Made by a program: the position numbers and the translations under genes | Shown here: piece after piece, positions 24,429-32,585 of the stretch | Layout of the letters: each line of letters starts with the position of its first letter | Numbering within the stretch: position 1 is the stretch's first letter | Source: Erwinia typographi | Lineage (GTDB): Bacteria; Pseudomonadota; Gammaproteobacteria; Enterobacterales; Enterobacteriaceae | Direction of reading: 5' to 3' | DNA: 34,306 nt | Assembly (NCBI RefSeq): GCF_000773975.1 | Contig: NZ_JRUQ01000089.1 | Span: 1-34,306 of the forward strand | The notes under the pieces: model-generated | Told to the model about the DNA's origin: nothing | Database searches by the model: none | The model's input: only the letters and a program-made list of their open reading frames with translations

Positions 24429-25793
24429 ATGACAAGCAAGCTAAAGCCTACGCTGGGCACAATCCATCTGTGGGGCATTGCGGTAGGTCTGGTGATTTCT
24501 GGTGAGTATTTTGGCTGGAGCTACGGCTGGGGCGTGGCGGGCACGCTGGGGTTCCTGGTGACCACGGCGCTGATTGCCCTTATGTACACCTGCTTTATTT
24601 TCAGCTTTACCGAACTGACCACGGCGATCCCCCATGCCGGTGGCCCTTTTGCCTACAGCCGCCGCGCCTTTGGCGAAACCGGCGGCCTGGTCGCCGGGAT
24701 GGCGACGCTGATTGAATTCGTTTTTGCTCCACCCGCCATCGCGATGGCAATCGGCGCTTATCTCAACGTTCAGTTCCCCGGCCTCAACCCAAAATATGCC
24801 GCGGTCGGGGCCTATATCGTGTTTATGACGCTGAATATTCTGGGGGTGAAGCTGGCCGCGATGTTCGAGCTGGTGGTAACCGTGCTGGCGGTGCTGGAGC
24901 TGCTGGTATTTATGGGCGTGGTCGCGCCGGGCTTCAGCATTGCTAACTTTGCCGCCAACGGCTGGTCAGGCGGCGATCATTTCGGCCTGCCGGCTTTCTC
25001 CGGTATTTTTGCCGCGATCCCATTCGCTATCTGGTTTTTCCTGGCGATTGAAGGGGCCGCGATGGCTGCCGAAGAAGCCAGGGATCCGAAACGCACTATC
25101 CCGAAAGCCTATATCAGCGGGATCCTGACGCTGGTGGTACTGGCAATCGGCGTGATGCTGATGGCTGGCGGCGCGGGTGACTGGCGCAAACTGTCAGACA
25201 TTAACGATCCGCTGCCTCAGGCGATGAAAATGGTGGTCGGCGAGAACTCCGGCTGGATGCATATGCTGGTCTGGATTGGCCTGTTTGGCCTGGTGGCGAG
25301 CTTCCACGGCATTATTCTGGGCTACTCACGCCAGTTCTTTGCCCTCTCGCGCGCCGGGTATCTGCCCGCCGGGTTAGCGAAGCTGTCGCGCTTCCAGACG
25401 CCGCATCGCGCCATTATAGCGGGGGGTCTGATTGGTATTGCGGCGATCTTCAGCGACAGCTGGATTAACCTCCAGGGCATGACGCTGACCGCGGCCATGA
25501 TCACCATGGCGGTGTTCGGCGCGATCGTGATGTACATCATGAGTATGCTGAGCCTGTTTCGCCTGCGCCGGACCGCGCCGGAGCTGGATCGTACATTCCG
25601 CGCGCCGGGCTACCCGATTGTGCCAGGCATTGCGCTGGCGCTGGCGCTGGTCTGCCTGGTGGCGATGCTGTGGTTCAACCCGGTTATCGGTGCGCTGTTC
25701 GTGGCCTTTATGGCGGCAGGCTATATTTATTTCCTGATGACCAAAGGCCAGCGCGCCAGCGCGCCGCGTGATGCCATGCTGTTTGGAGATTAA
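24429..25793 (+). CDS. eat: Ethanolamine permease-type APC transporter
   Basis: An inner-membrane amino-acid/amine permease of the APC superfamily, 454 residues with about 12 membrane segments. The start ATG 24429 is chosen over an in-frame ATG at 24378: GGGGA is about 8 nt upstream and the protein then begins MTSKLKPTLGTIHLWGIAVG, as in the ethanolamine permease (Eat) group. Other family marks are SGEYFGWSYGWGVAGTLGF, AIPHAGGPFAYSRRAFG and EGAAMAAEEARDPKRTIPK. It is not accompanied by eut microcompartment or ammonia-lyase genes; its partner here is an APH-fold kinase. It likely imports ethanolamine or a related amino alcohol. It is convergent with mak. Confidence 0.85.
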   Translation: MTSKLKPTLGTIHLWGIAVGLVISGEYFGWSYGWGVAGTLGFLVTTALIALMYTCFIFSFTELTTAIPHAGGPFAYSRRAFGETGGLVAGMATLIEFVFAPPAIAMAIGAYLNVQFPGLNPKYAAVGAYIVFMTLNILGVKLAAMFELVVTVLAVLELLVFMGVVAPGFSIANFAANGWSGGDHFGLPAFSGIFAAIPFAIWFFLAIEGAAMAAEEARDPKRTIPKAYISGILTLVVLAIGVMLMAGGAGDWRKLSDINDPLPQAMKMVVGENSGWMHMLVWIGLFGLVASFHGIILGYSRQFFALSRAGYLPAGLAKLSRFQTPHRAIIAGGLIGIAAIFSDSWINLQGMTLTAAMITMAVFGAIVMYIMSMLSLFRLRRTAPELDRTFRAPGYPIVPGIALALALVCLVAMLWFNPVIGALFVAFMAAGYIYFLMTKGQRASAPRDAMLFGD

Positions 25794-25798
25794 TGCCA

Positions 25799-25823
25799 AA
25801 GAGGGGCGAAGCTCGCCCCTCTT
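25799..25823. terminator. Shared hairpin between convergent eat and mak
   Basis: AAGAGGGGCGA (25799-25809) and TCGCCCCTCTT (25813-25823) form an 11-bp stem with a 3-nt loop, 5 nt after each stop codon. There is only a short T content in the stem ends, so termination strength is uncertain, but the position suggests a bidirectional terminator. Confidence 0.65.
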
Positions 25824-25828
25824 ACAAC

Positions 25829-26734
25829 TTACTGCGGCCAGAGCCAGGCCGCGCCGCGCACGCCGCTGGAATCTCCGTGCAGCGCCTTACGCACAGGCGT
25901 CTCACACTCCCCGCCAAATACCCACTTTTTCATCAGCAGCGGCACCGTCTGATATAAACGATCGTTATTGCTCATGCCGCCGCCCAGCACGAGAGTATCC
26001 GGGTCGAGGATATTGACCACCTGGGCCAGCGATTTTGCCAGCCGCAGCTCATAGCGGCTCATCGCCAGCTCGGCGATCGGGTCCTGCCGCTCCAGCAGGG
26101 TGATAATCTCCGCCCCTTTCAGTTCAGTACCGCTCAGCCGGTGGTAATCCGTGGCAAACCCCGTACCTGAAATAAAGGTTTCAATACACCCCTGCTTACC
26201 GCAGTAGCACGGCACCTCTTCCCGATAGCGCAGCTCGTCTTCATCCATCCAGGGCAGCGGGTTATGCCCCCACTCGCCTGCGTTACCGTTGCCGCCGATA
26301 TGCGCCAGGCCATTCAGCGCAACGCCAGCGCCACAGCCGGTGCCGATGATTACCGCAAAAACTGTCTGGCTGCCAGCCGCCGCGCCGTCCACGGCTTCGG
26401 AAACCGCCAGGCAGTTAGCATCATTGGCGATCCGCACTTCGCGGTTCAGTATTTTTTGCAAGTCTTTATCCAGCGGCTGGCCGTTAAGCCAGGTCGAGTT
26501 GGCGTTCTTCACCCGCTGCGTGTAAGGCGACAGCGTGCCGGGAATACCGACGCCGACGCTGCCCTGCTCCCCGGTCTTCTCTTCAGCCAGCCTGACCAGC
26601 CCGGCGATCGCCTCCAGCGTGCGCTGATAATCATCGCGAGGCGTACCGACGCGGTGACGAAACAGCGTCTCGCCCGAGGCGGAAAGCGCGATGACCTCTA
26701 TTTTAGTTCCACCTAAATCTATCCCGATACGCAC
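25829..26734 (-). CDS. mak: Fructokinase Mak (ROK family)
   Basis: A cytoplasmic sugar kinase that phosphorylates fructose (and mannose) with ATP; 301 residues against 302 in E. coli Mak. The ATP-binding DLGGTK is at 6-11, the catalytic base Asp105 lies in NDAN (104-107), and the ROK zinc site is formed by His157 and the CYCGKQGC motif (Cys176, Cys178, Cys183). A second glycine motif, GTGCGAG, follows the catalytic Asp. It is divergent from rdgC, as in E. coli. In E. coli araJ sits between mak and sbcC; here a 6-kb accessory block does. Confidence 0.95.
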   Translation of the reverse strand: MRIGIDLGGTKIEVIALSASGETLFRHRVGTPRDDYQRTLEAIAGLVRLAEEKTGEQGSVGVGIPGTLSPYTQRVKNANSTWLNGQPLDKDLQKILNREVRIANDANCLAVSEAVDGAAAGSQTVFAVIIGTGCGAGVALNGLAHIGGNGNAGEWGHNPLPWMDEDELRYREEVPCYCGKQGCIETFISGTGFATDYHRLSGTELKGAEIITLLERQDPIAELAMSRYELRLAKSLAQVVNILDPDTLVLGGGMSNNDRLYQTVPLLMKKWVFGGECETPVRKALHGDSSGVRGAAWLWPQ

Positions 26735-26878
26735 CTGTTATTCCTCATTTTTTAACGGTCTGACTCTTACCTTAGAAGGCCGGAGGCGGAAAGGCAATGA
26801 AACCCCGCCGCCGATTCGCTATCATGCGCGCTGACTTTGAATGAGCGCGCCTGATGCGCGCCAGAGAGGGAAAGCATA

Positions 26879-27790
26879 ATGCTGTGGTTTAAGAATTTAA
26901 TGGTATATCGTCTTAATCGCGAGATCCCACTGGCGGTTGACGAGATGGAAAAACAGCTTGAAGCCTTCTCTTTCGCTCCCTGCGGCAGCCAGGATATGGC
27001 GAAAACCGGTTGGGTTTCACCAATGGGCCCGCGTAGCGATGCGCTGACCCACGTCAACAACGGGCAAATTCTGATCTGCGCGCGTAAAGAAGAGAAAATC
27101 CTGCCTTCTCAGGTGATCAAACAGGCGCTGGAAGCCAAAATCGACAAGCTGGAGGCCGAGCAGCAGCGCAAGCTGAAAAAGACCGAGAAAGACTCGCTGA
27201 AGGATGAGGTGTTGCACAGCCTGCTGCCACGCGCATTCAGCCGCTTCAGCCAGACCTTCCTGTGGATCGATACCGTGAATAATCTTATCATGGTTGACTG
27301 CGCCAGCGCGAAAAAAGCGGAAGATACGCTGGCGCTGCTGCGCAAGAGCCTCGGCTCGCTGCCGGTAGTGCCGCTTACGCTGGAAAGTCCGATCGAGCTG
27401 ACGATGACCGAATGGGTACGTTCTGGCGAAACCCCGGCGGGCTTTGCGCTGATGGACGAAGCCGAGCTGAAAGCCCTGCTGGAGGATGGCGGCGTGATCC
27501 GCTGCAAGAAGCAGGATCTGGTTTGTGATGAGATCGCCAACCATATTGAAGCGGGTAAGCTGGTCACCAAACTGGCGCTGGACTGGCAGGAGCGCGTGCA
27601 GCTGGTGCTTTCTGATGATGGCTCGCTGAAGCGCCTGAAGTTTGCCGATACGCTGCGCGAACAGAATGATGATATCGATCGTGAGGACGTGCAGGGACGG
27701 TTTGACGCGGACTTTATTCTGATGACCGGCGAGCTGGCTGCGCTGGTGAGCAATACGGTGGAAGCGTTAGGCGGCGAAGCGCAGCGCTAA
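26879..27790 (+). CDS. rdgC: Recombination-associated protein RdgC
   Basis: A nucleoid-associated ring-forming DNA-binding protein that modulates RecA; 303 residues, identical in length to E. coli. It begins [18 protein letters not shown] and includes GWVSPMG and the C-terminal [12 protein letters not shown], both typical. GAGGGAAA precedes the ATG. It is divergent from mak (144-bp gap) and convergent with ppnP. Confidence 0.96.
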   Translation: MLWFKNLMVYRLNREIPLAVDEMEKQLEAFSFAPCGSQDMAKTGWVSPMGPRSDALTHVNNGQILICARKEEKILPSQVIKQALEAKIDKLEAEQQRKLKKTEKDSLKDEVLHSLLPRAFSRFSQTFLWIDTVNNLIMVDCASAKKAEDTLALLRKSLGSLPVVPLTLESPIELTMTEWVRSGETPAGFALMDEAELKALLEDGGVIRCKKQDLVCDEIANHIEAGKLVTKLALDWQERVQLVLSDDGSLKRLKFADTLREQNDDIDREDVQGRFDADFILMTGELAALVSNTVEALGGEAQR

Positions 27791-27798
27791 GCTGAAGC

Positions 27799-27886
27799 GG
27801 GCGGAATGGTTTCCGCCCTGGGCCGGGCAAGCCGCCGATGCGGCTGACCGGAACGCAGGCCCTGCGGGCGGAGCGATCCGCCCGGC
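27799..27886. repeat. Nested GC-rich inverted repeats between rdgC and ppnP
   Basis: Two similar hairpins flank this gap: GGGCGGAA/TTCCGCCC (27799-27806, 27811-27818) and GGGCGGA/TCCGCCC (27866-27872, 27877-27883). GCCGGGC (27822-27828) also pairs with GCCCGGC (27880-27886), and GCAGG/CCTGC lies inside. There is no T-run. It resembles a REP-like cluster or an mRNA 3'-end stabiliser for two convergent genes. Confidence 0.6.
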
Positions 27887-27888
27887 AC

Positions 27889-28179
27889 TCAGTCCTTCAG
27901 ATAGCGGCAGAGGTAAGAGGAAGGCTCAGCCACCTGCAAATGAAACTCGCTGTGTCCGGGGACGTTAAACACCTGGCCCGGCTCGAAGTGTTTCCATTCC
28001 GTTTCACCCGGCAACAGCACCTTCAGTGAACCACTCACCACCGTCATCTCTTCCGCCTGGCCGGTGCCAAACGTGTATTCGCCTTCCGCCATCACGCCTA
28101 CACTGGCGCGCCCGGTACTGGCACTGTCGAAACCAATTGATTTCACTTTTCCGTCGAAGTACTCACTGACGTTGAGCAT
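27889..28179 (-). CDS. ppnP: Pyrimidine/purine nucleoside phosphorylase PpnP (YaiE)
   Basis: A small cupin-fold enzyme that phosphorolyses nucleosides to base and ribose-1-phosphate. Its 96 residues compare with 94 in E. coli. Landmarks are [35 protein letters not shown] and the closing [17 protein letters not shown] then SYLCRYL. AAGGA precedes the ATG by 8 nt. It is the last gene of a minus-strand series aroL, yaiA, aroM, ppnP, 60 nt after aroM, though a hairpin separates them. Confidence 0.95.
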   Translation of the reverse strand: MLNVSEYFDGKVKSIGFDSASTGRASVGVMAEGEYTFGTGQAEEMTVVSGSLKVLLPGETEWKHFEPGQVFNVPGHSEFHLQVAEPSSYLCRYLKD

Positions 28180-28206
28180 ATAAAGATCCTTAAAATCAGA
28201 GAAAAA

Positions 28207-28245
28207 GGTAACAGTGTAAAAGTGCCGAGAGAGTCTCGTTTACAC
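28207..28245 (-). terminator. Possible terminator/attenuator after aroM
   Basis: On the minus strand GTGTAAA and TTTACAC (28245-28239, 28220-28214) enclose CGAGA/TCTCG (28238-28234, 28230-28226), giving a bulged stem that overlaps the aroM stop. TTTTT follows a few bases later, at about 28203-28207. It could partly terminate between aroM and ppnP. Confidence 0.45.
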
Positions 28246-28917
28246 AAGCAGTTCTGCTGCCAACCTGGCTATCAGCACGTTGGACAGCAGCACGGGGATT
28301 CCCAACAGTTTCTGTAAAAAATCACGGTGCCGCTGATGGTAACCCAGGCAGTCCAGTACCACCACATCCGCGCCCTGCTCCTGCAACAGCAGAGCCGCGT
28401 CAATCAGTTCATCATCACTGGTTTGCCACGGGCTGGCTACGGCAAAATGCGGCTTCTGCGCCAGCCGCTGCCATTTATAAGCCTGCTCAGCAATGTACTC
28501 TTCGCGCGCCACCACTATGCCTACCTGATGTCCACCGGTTATCGCCTCCACCAGCGGTGGCAGAATACGGTAAGGCTCAAGCAGAATGGCGCTGTCCGAG
28601 AAGAGATTTTTATACTCCCCGCTGCACAACATCAGGATAGTCTCATAGCCCTGGCCTTCAAGCGCCAGAATGTGTTTTTGCAGCGCCTCCTCCACTTTAG
28701 CCGCCGAAAGCACCAGATGCGTCCCGTCCTCAAGACGGGTCATCACCACTTTTTCATCGGCTTGCGGGGTGTAGCGTTGAGCTATTTCATCGCCGGTCAA
28801 ACCATCAAGCAGCCCGATATGCACGATCTTCTCCTCAGGCAGATGTTCCGTCAGCAGAGGGAAGAGATCGCTACGGGATGCGCTCCCCAACGTGAGCACT
28901 GCCAGTGAGTGTTTCAT
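28240..28917 (-). CDS. aroM: AroM family protein
   Basis: A cytoplasmic protein of unknown activity, named for its place in the aroL operon. ATG 28917 (giving MKHSLAVLTLGS...) is chosen because the product is then 225 residues, as in E. coli. The same frame is open for 53 codons upstream, but that part does not resemble the family. Conserved stretches include ILLEPYRILPPLVEAI, GADVVVLDCLGYHQRHRDFL and the C-terminal PVLLSNVLIARLAAELLV. The family is related to Asp/Glu racemase-like folds, and the CLGYHQ cysteine may be catalytic. The ribosome binding site (GGAA) is weak. It is probably under the TyrR control of aroL. Confidence 0.9.
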   Translation of the reverse strand: MKHSLAVLTLGSASRSDLFPLLTEHLPEEKIVHIGLLDGLTGDEIAQRYTPQADEKVVMTRLEDGTHLVLSAAKVEEALQKHILALEGQGYETILMLCSGEYKNLFSDSAILLEPYRILPPLVEAITGGHQVGIVVAREEYIAEQAYKWQRLAQKPHFAVASPWQTSDDELIDAALLLQEQGADVVVLDCLGYHQRHRDFLQKLLGIPVLLSNVLIARLAAELLV

Positions 28918-29222
28918 CGTTTTACGTTCCGCAAAATTCGCCTCTATAGCGAGGCCAGGCGCAGGGCCGGCAGCGGTGCCACAACCGGGAGCCACGGATA
29001 CGGAAAGCATAGCAGCTGTCCCGGTAAGGGCCTGCGGTGCGGCGGCGGAAACGGTGTTTTTCAGCAACTCGGTCAAGTGTCGATCCAGTTCAGGCGATAA
29101 ACGTTCAGGGTCAGGGTAGAAGGATCAATGCTGATTGATCGCAAAGCAAAATAAGGGGTGGGCCAGGCGGGGTCAAGCGTTTCTCTACAGAAATGGAAAC
29201 CAGCGTCCTTGCCAGCGAAAGA
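28918..29222. other. 305-bp gap between yaiA and aroM
   Basis: No gene is supported. On the minus strand the aroM frame stays open back to 29076, giving a Gly/Ala/Pro-rich stretch without family similarity. One short perfect palindrome is present, GATCAAT (29123-29129) with ATTGATC (29134-29140). E. coli also has a gap of about this size here. Confidence 0.5.
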
Positions 29223-29414
29223 TTACTCTTTGCTCTTATCTTCGTAGCGGATTTTGGCATCCTGCGCCTCCTGTTCCGTTTCATGCTCGCTAATCAGCGT
29301 GTCCGGCTTCGGATGATCGGCCCTCAGCTCATACCAGGTCACGGTTTTTTCCGTGGAGCCTTTTTTTACCGCAACAATTCGTGCTTCGCGTGGATACGGC
29401 GGTTTACCTGCCAT
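29223..29414 (-). CDS. yaiA: YaiA family small protein
   Basis: A 63-residue protein of unknown function, the same length as E. coli YaiA and very similar: KPPYPREA near the start, [20 protein letters not shown] in the middle, then [12 protein letters not shown]. It is highly charged, with no signal or membrane segment. It lies between aroL and aroM on the same strand, as in E. coli, so it is expected to follow TyrR/aromatic amino acid control. Confidence 0.93.
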   Translation of the reverse strand: MAGKPPYPREARIVAVKKGSTEKTVTWYELRADHPKPDTLISEHETEQEAQDAKIRYEDKSKE

Positions 29415-29549
29415 ACTGCTTTCCTCCCGTCAGAATAGATCGACCCGAGCGGCGCTTAACGCCTGTCCGGCCGGTGGCTTATTAACTAAGTATAGACAAC
29501 GACAGCGGTTTCTCGGGAAGAAAGAGAGGAATCCTAAAGGCCCGGGCGA

Positions 29550-30074
29550 CTAGCTCGCTCGCGCAAGCGCCAGCATCGCAATGATGTCCTCAACGACTTT
29601 CTCAGGCCGCTGCATCGCGTTAATCACATAGTGAGCCGTCTGCTGATAAAGCGCATCACGCTCGGCCAGCACCTCGACCATTTCGTCGGCTATCGGGCGA
29701 CCGGTCAACGTTGGCCGCTGATCCTGCTCGGGGTAGGCTTGCAGGCGGGCGGCCAGCACGCGGGCCTCGGCTTTCAGATAGATCACCCTACCGTGCTCAC
29801 GCATAAACTTGCGGTTTTCGGCAGCCAGTACCATGCCGCCACCGGTGGCAATCACCGTGGCTGGCGCGGTGACCGCCTGCAAAGAGAGCGATTCACGCTG
29901 GCGAAACCCTTCCCATCCCTCGGCGGAGACAATGTCTGCCACGCTGCGCTGAGTTGTTTGCTGGAGGTGACGATCGGTATCGCTGAAGGCATAGCCTGAG
30001 GCCTTTGCCAACGCCTGGCCCACGGTGGTTTTCCCGCAGCCGCGCGCGCCGATCAGATAAAGGGGTAACGACAT
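29550..30074 (-). CDS. aroL: Shikimate kinase II AroL
   Basis: Catalyses ATP-dependent 3-phosphorylation of shikimate in aromatic amino acid synthesis. ATG 30074 gives [19 protein letters not shown] and 174 residues, exactly the E. coli length, with GAGGAAG 8 nt upstream; a further 27 in-frame codons (to 30155) are not family-like and are left out. Walker [10 protein letters not shown] is at 9-17. A DTD motif (SDTDRHL) and FRQRES contact shikimate, GGGM is the shikimate-binding glycine motif, and RPTLTG lies in the lid. The gene is divergent from a DUF2076 gene and starts the aroL-yaiA-aroM series. Confidence 0.96.
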   Translation of the reverse strand: MSLPLYLIGARGCGKTTVGQALAKASGYAFSDTDRHLQQTTQRSVADIVSAEGWEGFRQRESLSLQAVTAPATVIATGGGMVLAAENRKFMREHGRVIYLKAEARVLAARLQAYPEQDQRPTLTGRPIADEMVEVLAERDALYQQTAHYVINAMQRPEKVVEDIIAMLALARAS

Positions 30075-30252
30075 AACTGGCACTTCCTCAACCCCTTCGG
30101 CATGGTCTGCACCAGCGGCGAAAGGCAGATAGTAATTAACTTTGCGTCGCATCATACCGATAAATTTCCTTCGCCACCAGTAGTCACTTTTTCGTTACAC
30201 CAGCACCCCATTATTATTGGGATAATTCGTTTATTATTAATAGATTAAATTA

Positions 30253-30270
30253 TGTAACCTTAAGTTTACA
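30253..30270 (-). promoter_or_regulatory. TyrR box upstream of aroL
   Basis: TGTAACCTTAAGTTTACA fits the strong TyrR box TGTAAA-N6-TTTACA with one mismatch. A weaker half-match (minus strand TGTAAC then GAAAAA, about 30194-30205) lies closer to aroL. Together they suggest TyrR repression as in E. coli. The AT-rich DNA at 30210-30260 probably holds the aroL promoter. The rest of the 306-bp gap 30075-30380 shows nothing else. Confidence 0.75.
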
Positions 30271-30380
30271 CACGCGCTAACCCTCGGCCGTTTACAGCAA
30301 CATTTCCTTACCCGAAGCTCGTTTACTTTCCCACTGGCGACCCCAATATAAGACCTGTCGCCCGCTACGGAGAATGAGTT

Positions 30381-31070
30381 ATGCAAAGCGAAGAACAACA
30401 GTTAATTGAAAATCTGTTCGGCCGTTTAAAACAGGCTGAAACACAGTCCGGCCCTCGCGATGCCGAGGCGGAGAAACTGATACAGCAGCAGGTTCAGCAG
30501 CAGCCCGGCGCGCCCTATTATATGGCGCAGTCAATCCTGATTCAGGAAGCGGCGATGAAGCAGCTGAACAGCCGCGTTAGCGAACTGGAAGCGAAACTGG
30601 CTCAGGCTCAGCAGCCGCCCCAGCAGAGCAGCGGCGGTTTCCTTTCCGGCCTGTTTGGCGGCGGCCAGCAGCGTCAGCAGGCACCTGTTCAGCCGCCGCA
30701 GCAGCCGTGGAACAACGCACCACAGCAGCAGCCTGGCTATGCGCCCGCGCAGGCGGCGCCTTCGGCCGCTCGCGGCTTTTTAGGCGGCGCGCTGCAAACG
30801 GCGGTCGGCGTTGCCGGTGGTGTGGTCATGGCCGATATGCTGACCAGTATGTTTCACCATTCACAGCCGGAAGAGATCGTCAACATTATCAATGAGCCTG
30901 CCCTGCCGCAGGCGAGTTTTGATAACAACCTTGATACCTTCAACGGTAATGACGGGCAGTTTGCCAACCAGGATGCCGGTTTCCAGCAGGATAACAGCAG
31001 CGATTTTGGTGACTTTGGCGGCGATGGCTTTGACAATGATGACTTTGGCGACGACGACAGCTTCGTCTGA
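30381..31070 (+). CDS. DUF2076 domain protein
   Basis: A 229-residue protein of the DUF2076 family, function unknown. The N-terminal third is helical (SEEQQLIENLFGRLKQAE, then coiled coil about 50-75). A Pro/Gln-rich low-complexity linker follows (75-125), then a Gly-rich hydrophobic segment (GGALQTAVGVAGGVVMADML, about 135-155) that could enter a membrane. The tail is acidic and made of repeated Asp-Phe-Gly units (SDFGDFGGDGFDNDDFGDDD). GGAG lies 8 nt before the ATG. It is divergent from aroL and convergent with yaiI. There is no signal peptide. The family is often called a periplasmic or membrane-associated sensor, but this is not shown by the sequence. Confidence 0.85.
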   Translation: MQSEEQQLIENLFGRLKQAETQSGPRDAEAEKLIQQQVQQQPGAPYYMAQSILIQEAAMKQLNSRVSELEAKLAQAQQPPQQSSGGFLSGLFGGGQQRQQAPVQPPQQPWNNAPQQQPGYAPAQAAPSAARGFLGGALQTAVGVAGGVVMADMLTSMFHHSQPEEIVNIINEPALPQASFDNNLDTFNGNDGQFANQDAGFQQDNSSDFGDFGGDGFDNDDFGDDDSFV

Positions 31071-31079
31071 TTCGCTTCG

Positions 31080-31108
31080 CGGGTGGGGGTTTCCCCACCC
31101 GTTTTCTC
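31080..31108 (+). terminator. Rho-independent terminator of the DUF2076 gene
   Basis: CGGGTGGGG and CCCCACCCG form a 9-bp stem with a GTTT loop (31080-31101), followed by TTTTCTCTT on the plus strand. It sits immediately before the convergent yaiI stop. Confidence 0.8.
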
Positions 31109-31561
31109 TTACTTCCTGCGCTGGCTCATCAGCCATTTATCCAGCTCATTAGCAAACTGCTGGCGATCGCGCTGATTCAGCGTGTTAGGGCCACCGGTCT
31201 GCACGCCGCTTGCGCGCAGGGTATCCATAAAGTCGCGCATGGTCAGCCGCTCGCGGATCGTCGCCTCGCTGTAGCGTTCGCCGCGCGGATTCAGCGCGAT
31301 GGCGCCCTTCTCCATCACTTCCGCCGCCAGCGGAATATCGGCGGTAATCACCAGATCGCCCGCCTCAGCCCGCCGCACAATTTCGTTGTCGGCCACGTCA
31401 AAACCAGCGGGAACGCGCAGCGTACTGATAAATCGGGAGGGCGGCACGCTCAGAGACTGGTTCGCCACCAGCGTCACCTGCATCTGCTCGCGATCGGCAG
31501 CCCGGTACAGCACTTCTTTAATCACTTTAGGACACGCATCGGCATCTACCCAGATTGGCAT
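31109..31561 (-). CDS. yaiI: UPF0178/DUF188 family protein YaiI
   Basis: A PIN-like-fold protein of unknown activity, 150 residues (E. coli 152). ATG 31561 is chosen ([11 protein letters not shown]) because AAGGA lies just upstream and the family starts there; 13 more in-frame codons upstream are not conserved. Conserved acidic residues that may bind metal are in [16 protein letters not shown] and [20 protein letters not shown] and [11 protein letters not shown] complete the signature. It is divergent from proC, as in E. coli. Confidence 0.94.
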   Translation of the reverse strand: MPIWVDADACPKVIKEVLYRAADREQMQVTLVANQSLSVPPSRFISTLRVPAGFDVADNEIVRRAEAGDLVITADIPLAAEVMEKGAIALNPRGERYSEATIRERLTMRDFMDTLRASGVQTGGPNTLNQRDRQQFANELDKWLMSQRRK

Positions 31562-31734
31562 AGCCTTTTCCTTCTCTGAATTCGGGGACGGGGTGATCAT
31601 GCCGTTCTTTTCAGGAATGGCAAACTTAATCTGCTCACCGCCCTTCTGGTTTAAACGTAGCCGAAGCTGGATTAAGGTGGGGAATGACGTAAGCTAGGCA
31701 CTGATGAAATCTGAACGAAACAGGGAGCACTACG

Positions 31735-32544
31735 GTGGAAAAGAAAATCGGCTTCATTGGCTGCGGCAATATGTCAAAAGCCATTATCGGCGGTCTGGTC
31801 TCGTCCGGGCAAATCAGACCTGAGAATATCTGGGTCTTTGACCGCAAGCCAGCCACTAACGAGGCGATGCAGCAGCAGTACGGCATCACCCCTGGGGCCA
31901 GCGCGGAAGAGGTCGCGAAGCAGGCGGATATTCTGTTTGGCGCAGTGAAGCCAAACGTCATTCTGACGGTGCTGAAGGACATTTCGGGCAGCCTGAATAA
32001 AGATACCGTTGTGGTGTCGATTGCCGCCGGCGTAACGCTGGATTCGCTGGCAACCGTGCTGGGCCACGATCGTAAGCTGGTGCGCGTGATGCCGAATACG
32101 CCTGCGCTGGTCAATGAAGGCATGACCTCGGTCACGCCTAACGTGTTGGTCAGCAAAGAGGAAGCGGACGAAATCGTTGATATCTTTAGCGGTTTTGGTA
32201 AAGCAGCGCTGGTGCCGGAGTACATGATCCACGCGGTGGTTGGCGTTAGCGGCTCCGCGCCAGCCTACGTGTTCATGTTTATTGAGGCCATGGCCGATGC
32301 GGCCGTACTGGGTGGGATGCCACGAGCGCAGGCTTATCAGTTTGCGGCGCAGGCCGTTAAAGGGTCGGCGCAGATGGTACTGGAAACCGGCAAGCACCCT
32401 GGCGAGCTGAAGGATATGGTCTGTTCGCCGGGCGGCACCACTATCGAGGCGGTTAAAGTCCTCGAAGAGAAGGGCTTCCGCGCGGCGGTAATGGAAGCCA
32501 TGCAGCGCTGTATGGCGAAATCCGAAAAGATGAGCAAAGCCTGA
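31735..32544 (+). CDS. proC: Pyrroline-5-carboxylate reductase ProC
   Basis: Catalyses the last step of proline synthesis, NAD(P)H reduction of pyrroline-5-carboxylate; 269 residues as in E. coli. The start is GTG at 31735 preceded by AGGGAG; the protein then begins MEKKIGFIGCGNM like E. coli ProC. The Rossmann motif GFIGCGNM is at 6-13, with VSIAAGVTL and MPNTPALVNEGM following. The C-terminal dimer and substrate domain has VGVSGSAPAYVFMFIEAMAD and the signature KDMVCSPGGTTIEAV. A terminator follows within 10 nt. Confidence 0.96.
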   Translation: MEKKIGFIGCGNMSKAIIGGLVSSGQIRPENIWVFDRKPATNEAMQQQYGITPGASAEEVAKQADILFGAVKPNVILTVLKDISGSLNKDTVVVSIAAGVTLDSLATVLGHDRKLVRVMPNTPALVNEGMTSVTPNVLVSKEEADEIVDIFSGFGKAALVPEYMIHAVVGVSGSAPAYVFMFIEAMADAAVLGGMPRAQAYQFAAQAVKGSAQMVLETGKHPGELKDMVCSPGGTTIEAVKVLEEKGFRAAVMEAMQRCMAKSEKMSKA

Positions 32545-32550
32545 CGCATC

Positions 32551-32576
32551 AGGGGCGACGCCGCTTCGCCCCTTTT
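32551..32576 (+). terminator. Rho-independent terminator of proC
   Basis: AGGGGCGA (32551-32558) and TCGCCCCT (32566-32573) form an 8-bp stem with a 7-nt loop, followed by TTT. It starts 7 nt after the proC stop and lies before the convergent oxidoreductase stop. Confidence 0.7.
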
Positions 32577-32585
32577 CCAGCCACC

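Noticed and set aside
28918..29076. 53-codon N-terminal extension of AroM
   Set aside because: It lacks family similarity, and without it the protein is exactly the E. coli length. It is most likely an open but untranslated frame.
30075..30155. 27-codon N-terminal extension of AroL
   Set aside because: Shikimate kinases start just before the Walker A motif; ATG 30074 has GAGGAAG upstream and gives the usual 174 residues.
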